Part shown: one piece after another, positions 56,933 through 64,000 of the stretch
How the letters are laid out: each line of letters begins with the position of its first letter
Position numbering within the stretch: position 1 is the first letter of the stretch
Translations under genes and position numbers: made by a program
Source: Uranotaenia lowii
Taxonomy: Eukaryota > Arthropoda > Insecta > Diptera > Culicidae
Direction: 5' to 3'
NCBI RefSeq assembly: GCF_029784155.1
Contig: NC_073693.1
Span: 24,340,002-24,404,001, forward strand
DNA length: 64,000 nt
Notes under the pieces: model-generated
Told to the model about the DNA's origin: nothing
The model's input: only the letters and a program-made list of their open reading frames with translations
The model's database searches: none

Positions 56933-59626
56933 CAAAGGTGCCAGAGGTGTCCTGATTTTTCAGGATTTGTCCTGATTTTCGAGAAGTCTGATTTTTTTTT
57001 AAAACCGTCTTAATTATAATTGAATTTTTAATAAAACAGTTTAACCTCTTAAACGGCCCTTTTTTCGGAGATCGCAGCAAGCCGTGCTCAAGAACGGGTG
57101 TGTTTTTTTTTCGCCGTCGCGTTTCTCCCGTTTGTTTTCTCGCGAATGAAAAATTACTGTTAATTTCAACTATTCCGGGGCTTCTGTTGCGATCGATATA
57201 TTTTAAAGTTTAGAAAATATATGCAATTGATATTTCTGGGAGGACTTCGAGAGTTTCGGTGTCAGTTGAGTCAGGTTTGTTTACGTGTCCGCGTTAATTC
57301 CTTGCTTTTAAAGAAATTCTGGATCATTTTCGTTAAAAATGTGATAAGTTTGTGTAATTTACAATTTGTGACCGAAACATAGTAATATTTTGTGTGATAA
57401 GTCCCCCGGTGTCTGAAATTTAAAGTTAAAACTTGTTTACTCTAGTGAAAGTTTCTGTTCAACTATGCGTAGGTGTTTTTTTCTCGATTTTCGCTTCATT
57501 CGCGCTAACGATGACCGGCGTTCATGTGGTTTTGTTGACCGTCTCACTCGTTCGCTGATGAGTTGTAAGGATAATTTTTTTTTTGCAACCAAGTTATGAC
57601 GAATGGATGCTATTCTGAAACCTACAAGATAAGTATCCTTCTTATGTTTATTTTATTATTTATTTAGTTTCTTTTTTTAACTTTAATCTTTAAGGGTTTG
57701 GGAAAAATGAAAATTTGCCACGTCTTGGCAAGCTTCCTTTGTTTGTACATAAACATTCGGTGTGGTTGAAAACAAATCTTTTTTTTTTAATTTAAAACAA
57801 ACAAGAAATTTTTAAAATCTCCGAATATTTTTTATTTAAGATTGATTTTTTATTTTTTATTTTTAAATCTTTGGATTTTTTTATGTTTTCAACCGATGAC
57901 ACACGACTAATTTTGAAAACGGTTCATTTACACTTTTTTGTTTAAAAAATAGAAACAGTTCTCGAAGATGTCGGGCGAGACTTTTGCTATTACAAATTTA
58001 CAAAAAGTGGAAAATTGAAAAAAATCATTGCTAATGAAGATAAAGATTCAAGTTTAACGCCCAAAATAGATCACAACAAGAATGCTACCGTTTTTGATCC
58101 CAGATTTTTCTCCGTTATGTACCGGATAGCGGTTTTTTTATTAATATTTTTTTGAATGAGTTGAGTTAGTTTTTAAATAAAAGAACTGACAACCCCTTTT
58201 TTAGTGATAGAAATAAAAAAAAACATTCAAATAAAAATTTTTCGACCATTTGTATGCATGTATGTTGTGTATGTATGTTGTTGAATAGAAACGTTTTGCA
58301 ATCCAATTTTGGTTAGGCATTCTTGTCATACAAAGATAAAATAAATATAGCAAATTTATCAACAAGGGAATCATTTAACAGAAACAACAGTATCGACCTT
58401 AATTAAGGAACTAAAATAACCGTTAACATAATTGTGAGGCAAAGAGTTGATTTATGTTGATGGGTTTCCAAAAACGATCTTATTCAATCATCACAATTCA
58501 CATAACAAATTGATAAAGTAAAATAAACAAAAATAGAGGATCACTTCATTCATTAACAAAACTTTAGTTTTCTTTATGTCTCCTTATAAATATTCTTTGA
58601 AGTTTGATAGAAGTATTTTTACCCTGAAAAGTCGTTTTTGAAAATACATTAATGTAGCAGGAATAACAGCTAGGAAAACAAGTTAGCTTAGAAAATTTTA
58701 GAATATTTTTTCATTTACTATTAAATTTCTTATCACTGCCTCAAAGATAGAAATAGGAGATTCCTTAGGAAATATCTAGGAGCATAGGAGGTGTAGGAAA
58801 ACTCGATCGCACCATTCACCAAAATGGATCCTGATCTCTACCTTTCATTAACTAACACAACCCCTTCCTTTGATGCTTGAGTATGGATTCGCAGACGTAT
58901 AGACGGTTTCCATAGTTTGTGATACTAACTTATCTCTGGTTCTGACTATTTCAAAACTATTTTTGGAGTATGCAGGAGCATGAGGTTGCTAGTTCAACCT
59001 AAAGAGTATCATACTAACATTCCTTCCTTTTTCCGCATTGACTACTAGGACGTGACCGGCGCCGTTATTAATCATTTATAGAATAGGAGAGCATGAGTTT
59101 TGTACATTGAGAATGTACTGCTAATCCCAAGCACCATTCTTTTGGACTTTGTGCAAAATTGATGGCCTCGATTAATCACGGAGTAGCAACCATTGGCGAG
59201 GTAGAACTTGTTCTGCTTAGCCACGCCAGCGATCATGGAATTTGAAATGCGTAAGTTGAGTAAAGAACTAGATAAATATGTTATCAGAAGTTTCATTTTT
59301 TTTTTTGTATATTTTTGATGAATGATCATATCTACACAGCATTTCAAGTTCAATGATTTAAGGTGGATATGAGTAGTCAACCAAGCTAAGCTAAGCTAAG
59401 CTAACCTCTTAAACGGCCCTTTTTCGGTATAAACTAAAAGCCAGCTAAATTTTTATCTCTTCTATTGCATAAATTATGGCGTATAAAGCACCGCTATTTC
59501 GCCTGAATTTATGTAATCTAAGATGAGCTGAATTTCATTTCAACCAATCTACTGGTTCCCTGGAAAATCCTGTATAAATTTCTTCACTGTGTCCAGATTT
59601 TTTTACGAAACCATCTGGCACCTCTT
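56933..59626. mobile_element. hAT-type MITE, interrupted
   Basis: The 8 bp duplication CTCCGAAC (56,925-56,932) and CTCTGAAC (59,627-59,634) flanks ends CAAAGGTGCCAGA and, in reverse complement, AAGAGGTGCCAGA. Without the 2.33 kb inner element and its duplication it is about 335 bp. The left interior (CCTGATTTTTCAGGATTTGT, TTTTCGAG) is shared with the MITE at 12,387-12,683, making them one family. Confidence 0.7.
57069..59401 (+). mobile_element. (AAGCT)n-tailed retroelement with 26-27 bp target duplication
   Basis: TAACCTCTTAAACGGCCCTT and the following T-run plus CGG stand at 57,042-57,068 and 59,402-59,427, differing by one T. The 2.33 kb between them ends in AAGCTAAGCTAAGCTAAGC, a short tandem tail like those of I/R1-type LINEs. 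The first 200 bp are GC-rich with two CGCG motifs, resembling a retroelement 5' end. I find no reverse transcriptase; the longest frame is 102 codons on the minus strand. It is therefore a non-autonomous or internally deleted element. Confidence 0.65.
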
Positions 59627-59866
59627 CTCTGAACGCAAGAATAAAAATCCAAAACAGCAAACAGCAGTGAGCATGGTTGCTTGGGAGAAATTTTTGTTAT
59701 TTTTTCTACGTTGTGTGATGGGAGTCTAAATAATTTTTTACTTCATTTACACTAAGGCGTATGAATGAAACACTAGGGCGCTCTTTGTTTAGAATTTGCT
59801 TTCTCCCACTCAGATGCGAAAGCTCTCAGACTTGCCTCCTCTTACAGCTCGTGTAAGTCAACCAGT

Positions 59867-60364
59867 GTGATGTCAACTGGTTTTCAGAAATGTCTGGAAG
59901 ATTTTGTAAAAATGTCTGGAAAAGTGTGGAAAAGTCTTGATGGCGAAGTTTATAGGTGATGACCTTTTTTTTTTGGTCGCCAGATCACAATATTGCAGTC
60001 TAGGGAATAACACTTATTACTTCCTCATAATCATACATTCCATCATTCTATACACAACACAACCAATGCCGGAGACTATTGTGGTGATATCGGCGGTACT
60101 ACGTTTTCTGCTTTACTTCCTGTTTTACTACCATCTTCGTGGCATTCCTCACTCTTCAATTACTAATTCGAATCATTTCCTGTCATTTTGCAACGAAAAT
60201 TTTGAATTTTCACTGTTTTGTCAGAAAATGTATGTCGAAACTCAAAAGTCTGGAAATGTCTGGAAAAATGACAAAAGTCTGGAAGTCTGGAAACCTAAAA
60301 AAATGTCTGGCAAAAATCCAAAAAGTCTAGAAGACCCAGAAAAAATCTGGAAGGTTGACATCAC
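59867..60364. mobile_element. 498 bp MITE with GTCTGGAAA repeats
   Basis: The ends are GTGATGTCAACTGG and, in reverse complement, GTGATGTCAACCTT. GTCTGGAAA or close variants occur about ten times, near 59,892, 59,914 and 59,926 at the left and 60,248-60,352 at the right. The one open frame (59,937-60,380) reflects this repeat and has no known domain. No clear target duplication was seen. Confidence 0.5.
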
Positions 60365-60447
60365 CGGGAAGCCGAACTAAAAAAAAACTTTTCTCCCGTA
60401 CTCCAGGCTCTTTGTTGTTTGGGATGCCGACCATCCATGCTTGAAAG

Positions 60448-60820
60448 TCATTTTCGAAACTTTCAAGATCTCCAAAACTCTCTGGAGTCCTTAATCCTAT
60501 CAAAGATTTTTAAAGTCTGCTTAGGATCTCTCTGGTGTCCTCTTAAAAAGTTCACGTGTAAACGCAGGAGCTCTTCACAGTTTTTGCAAAAAATTTAAGA
60601 GTTGTCCCAGACACCCTTTTAAATAATCTCATTAATTTTTAACCTTCGTAAGAACTCTTCAGAGTCCTCTCAGAAACTCTTAAGAATTCTCTCAGAAATT
60701 TTTAAGAGTTTTTCTTTAGATTTCTCTTAGATACTACTTGAACTCTTCTCAGAAAGTCTTGAAAGGCTATTACGTCTACTCAGGAGTTCTCAAGGCTTTC
60801 AGAAGTACTCTCATATACTT
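60448..60820 (+). repeat. Degenerate satellite, right block
   Basis: The satellite resumes after the transposon: TCATTTTCGAAACTTTCAAG (60,450) and GAGTCCTCTCAGAAACTCTT (60,671), with the same 22 bp rhythm. It ends where the SINE begins. Confidence 0.8.
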
Positions 60821-60830
60821 TAAAAACACC

Positions 60831-61090
60831 AATATGATGATGAAAATTATAACTGGTTCAAACAGCGGATTGGCGTAGTTGTTTGAGTTCAAGTCATCCA
60901 CGCCAAGTGACATGAGATCGGAACCCGGTCATGGCATAAATAGTACACATCCTGTGGTCTGGTGGTTTAAGCGTTTATAAGCCATCATAACTTCGAGAGA
61001 TGTACGCGAATTAAGGCTAGAGGATCTTTCTAAAAAACATGAAGTATCACTGAGATCATGTGTGTGTGTTCGTTTGAAAAAAAAAAACAA
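60831..61090 (+). mobile_element. tRNA-derived SINE with 9 bp target duplication
   Basis: AAAAACACC flanks it at 60,822-60,830 and 61,091-61,099. The head contains TTGGCGTAGTTGTTTGAG (A box), an anticodon-arm-like GTCATCCACGCCAAGTGAC and a B-box-like AGATCGGAACCC with CATGA/TCATG pairing. A tRNA-unrelated body and a GTGTGTGTGTTCGTTTGA plus A-rich tail follow. This order is that of a polymerase III SINE mobilised by a LINE. The source tRNA is not determined. Confidence 0.6.
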
Positions 61091-62287
61091 AAAAACACCT
61101 ACACATGTTTATTTAAATATCTAAGGAATTATTTTTGGTAACCCCTCCTAATGGGTTATTTCATTTCTTATTTTAAGGTTTGATTTCCAATTTAATATTA
61201 TTTGATTTAATAATTTCGTAACCCATCGATAGAGCGTTGGCCGGTAGTTGTAAGAGGAACGTATCTGTATCTATTCAATTTCCCTCGGCCTCTTGAGGAA
61301 TTAACGCAACATACTCATAAAAAAGGTCCCGAATTGTCGCCAAACTCCTCACCACATCGAGAAGCGGGCCCCCTTTTTTACAAGCCGGTCGTCGACGTTG
61401 TCGTCGTCAGTCTCGTCTTGTCTCGTCTCGTCCAATACACACACACATCACACCAACAAATCCCTATCTTTCCCAGCTCCCAGTTCTTCCCTTCTTCTAG
61501 TTCCAATGTTTGGCCTGGTGATTCAAACCACCGAAATTCGGGTTCAAGGTAGTGCAAACGGAATATTTTGACGAAGGCAATGAAACGTTTTTTTATCGTC
61601 GCCGCCGCCGCGTTCGGCTTGTTTCGTTTCCTTTTCATATTTTTTTTTGTGCTTCCCCCCATTCTAAATAACTGCGTTCCTATGTACCTTCCTACTTGTG
61701 ATGGTGGTTGGCCATTTTGCACCACAACTTAGTTAGACGGTCGCGCCGGCCCGAATCTTTGAATTGGGATGGTTTTGTCGAATCTTCAACGATCATATGT
61801 GGTTTTCTGTCTTAGATGAGGGATTTCAGACTGTAGTGGTACCAATGAGGAATTTCAGAAACATTCTAGAAGCAGTTTTGTTGACAAATTAGAATTTTTT
61901 TTTAATAATAATAGTAGAAATAACGGGTAAAAATCTTCTGGAACTGATAACAATATTTCACGTCTTCAAATGTCCTATTTGATGGAGTTCTACACTTTTT
62001 GCGCGATTTAGGTTGAGGTCTAATTTCGAAACTGAAGGATGCCGAATCCCCTACTAAACGATCTAGTTATCATCGTTTATATCCTTCAGCGCCACATGGA
62101 CGTTAGTCGCAGCACACCAATGTGTAATTCAACAGCGTTGTTAGTCTTATTGGAAAACATTTTCCTAGTTTTTTTTGTTTGTTAAGAAGAGGTGCAATTT
62201 TTTTTCTAATTTTTTGGATGCCTGAACCACACCTCTAAAAATTTAAGACAATCACCAAATGAATCTACCTGGGAATTCTAAAAGTAA

Positions 62288-62400
62288 TTTTCTCCTGACA
62301 TGGCGACCGTCAGAATTTTGAAAGCCACGCCGAAGTCTTGAGAAGGGTTTCAAAAATCGAACTCCAATAAAATTTTGACGGTCGCCATGGCTGGAGAAAA
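62288..62400. repeat. Hairpin with 32 bp arms, 49 nt loop
   Basis: Arms 62,288-62,319 and 62,369-62,400 are reverse complements at 29 of 32 positions; the common core is CATGGCGACCGTCA. The size (113 nt) and stem length are within the range of insect microRNA precursors with long loops, but it could equally be a tiny MITE or chance palindrome. No target duplication is visible. Confidence 0.75.
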
Positions 62401-62768
62401 GGCATACTTTTTCTTATTTTGCCGCCAATAATTCGCCAAGAGTCGCATCTTCATTCGAACGGCTTTTTACAGAAATGCCGGAAGAGTTTTGCGTACATAT
62501 AATTTCATTCTGCTTGTTAAAGGTGATAGCTTCATCGAATTTTATTACCGGAAAATATGAGCTTGGTTCATCAGTTTTAGATTACCATTAACAAGGCTAC
62601 CTCTCTGATAGCATCAGAAGCGCATCGTCGCGTCGGCTGCATACCTAAAGAAAGTACTAAAGAGAAGGTACCACTAGAAAAAACAGCCTGGGGCAGATGC
62701 AGCCACCATACGTTGAAAATATGTCAGGTAGGTCATGTTCGCACCCGACTTTTTCCCATACCAAACCA

Positions 62769-62787
62769 GGGGGGGGGGGGGGGGGGG
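62769..62787 (+). repeat. Poly-G run (G19)
   Basis: Nineteen consecutive G. Length is likely imprecise in any assembly; it could form a G-quadruplex. Confidence 0.8.
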
Positions 62788-64000
62788 CAATCCATCCATA
62801 TGCATAAAAGCCTTTCGCTTTTCTCCCTCTTTGCTCTTATGTAGTCAATTCCGGTTCTCCCCATCTTAATAACACCACATGCTCATTGTTTTTTTTTAGT
62901 TCAACCAACAACATTCATTGCAATTTGATTCCGTTCGCAAATTGGGTGCGCGCCTGGGAAAAGCAGAAGTGGCGGCCGCAGTGATGAATGGGAAAAGAGA
63001 AAGTTTTGATAAATTCCATTTATTATTTTGTTTCCCTTTTACCAATGTCACGCAAAGCACGATACTCTGCATCGGAGCGAATTTCAAGGATATAACCTAT
63101 AAAAAAATTAATGATGTTAAGATGTGTCAGCATATGGCTGAGGTGCATTTAATGCTCATTCTGGAGTAATATTTTTAGCAGTTTTGAATTTATTAGATTC
63201 ATTTTTTAACAAATTATTTTAACAACCAAATCTCTTGTATACACAAGTTCCTTCATTAGAATTGTCAAAATTAAGATGAAATTCGTTGGAAAAACAAATA
63301 ATCATTTGAACAACGTAAAAAACAGGCAATGTTTACCTCCCTCTCTTTGGAGGAACGATTGAGCTCAGCTGTTTTGATAATGGCTTGAGGAAATAAAAAA
63401 AAACGCTCCAAATGTGAAAGCATACAGCAGCAGACAGCTTCGACCGGCAATCGAAATTGAATTCAAATTTGCCGCCTTCGGTGTCGATGAGGGTGTCAAC
63501 AGCCTTATCAAGGTTTTTCGGCCAGCTTACGTACGTTGGTAGTGATTGTGAATGGCAGAAATGTATAGGTTCATCTGCTTCCCGCATCTAAGAACGTATC
63601 GCCTCATCAGAGTTTCCCCGGAAATTTGAGCAGATTCTTCGCGGTTTTAAGTATCTGGTGTCTTAATTTTTACAATTATTCCAATTTACATTTACATTTG
63701 AAACTTACATTCTATTACGCCTTATCTGAGTTGGTTTTGATTACGCATTAATTTGTTTGATCCCCAGTGCTTGATGAATTATTCAGCTCTCATGATGACG
63801 GTGCAGATTAGAATAATCGACTTTGTCACATGACAGAGAGAGGCTAGTAGGTATAATTAAAATACAGGAATAGTAAACCGTTTTTGCAATACAGAGTTGT
63901 GTTAACAGAAGCTTATAAAGATGAAGATTGTACCTGCATTTCTTAAAATTTCTGTACGGTTAAATACTGAATACTGTGTCAAAATTAAACTGTATTGGTA

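Larger units (their letters stand above)
56659..60439. mobile_element. DNA transposon inserted in the satellite, host of nested elements
   Basis: The ends are CATGGATGGCAAAATTCC (56,659) and, in reverse complement at 60,439, CATGGATGGTCGGCATCC. CTTGAGAG (56,651-56,658) and CTTGAAAG (60,440-60,447) are a one-mismatch 8 bp duplication inside satellite sequence, which continues on both sides. An 8 bp target fits hAT-type transposition. After removing the nested MITE (56,933-59,626) and the second insertion (59,867-60,364), under 0.6 kb of its own noncoding sequence is left. Confidence 0.65.
61100..64000. other. No gene recognised; hairpin and poly-G inside
   Basis: Frames up to 115 codons (61,378-61,725 minus; 62,918-63,169 plus; 63,333-63,587 minus) show no motif. 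The 61,340-61,740 part is GC-richer with GTCGTC-type runs. A 32 bp-arm hairpin at 62,288-62,400 and a G19 run at 62,769-62,787 are listed separately. Confidence 0.35.

Noticed and set aside
59072..59380. 102-codon minus-strand frame in the AAGCT-tailed element
   Set aside because: Opposite to the element's direction and without motif; most likely chance.
59937..60380. 147-codon plus frame
   Set aside because: It is largely a translation of the GTCTGGAAA repeat inside a MITE.
53505..60820. CRISPR-like array
   Set aside because: Regular repeats here are degenerate satellite units without distinct spacers; the context is eukaryotic.

Overview
This window looks like TE-saturated, AT-rich DNA from a large insect genome, most likely a culicine mosquito. 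That guess rests on the mix of elements: a Loa/I-group LINE with a ribonuclease H domain, a Juan-like and another Jockey-group LINE, an RTE-clade LINE, two DD37E mariner relics, and many hAT-type and TA-target MITEs. I cannot name the species. I found no host protein-coding exon I would defend, no rRNA, no bona fide tRNA gene and no CRISPR. The window is either intergenic or inside a very long intron. A textbook-like zero-length recursive splice site at 41,270-41,305 (+) favours a long plus-strand intron.

Layout. 0.5-1.6 kb: degenerate tandem and interspersed repeats. 2.55-3.09 kb: a TATA box followed by three well-formed 58-63 nt introns and no ORF, a candidate small spliced non-coding transcript. 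3.09-5.36 kb and 6.39-8.70 kb: two non-autonomous DNA transposons. 8.7-12.4 kb: GC-richer unassigned DNA. 13.0-17.9 kb: a nearly intact Loa/I-group LINE with an 86-87 bp duplication at its ends; its reverse transcriptase is split by one 560 bp hAT MITE whose removal restores the frame exactly. 18.8-20.2 kb: 5'-truncated Jockey-group LINE. 21.9-23.0 kb: a MITE and a possible solo LTR. 23.6-27.15 kb: a long inverted-repeat element with tRNA-like modules in its arms, split by a decayed RTE copy and by a segment carrying a 62 bp minisatellite. 28.2-29.0 kb: a large fold-back element. 30.9-32.3 and 34.2-35.3 kb: mariner relics. 36.2-38.8 kb: a transposon carrying ten copies of a 16 bp box. 39.8-40.4 kb: a TTAA-flanked MITE. 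46.0-47.8 kb: two tandem copies of a MITE built from AGGTAAATTTTACCT-like palindromes. 48.8-60.8 kb: a satellite domain of about 370 bp monomers with 22 bp sub-periodicity, containing a Juan-like LINE upstream and a nested set of insertions (56.66-60.44 kb). 60.8-61.1 kb: a tRNA-derived SINE.

Almost every recognisable gene is a retrotransposon polymerase or a transposase. Target-site duplications give relative ages for many insertions: the hAT MITE is younger than the Loa-like LINE, the RTE is younger than the inverted-repeat element, and the (AAGCT)n-tailed element is younger than the hAT MITE it split. Boundaries and family calls are from reading the sequence only; no search was run.
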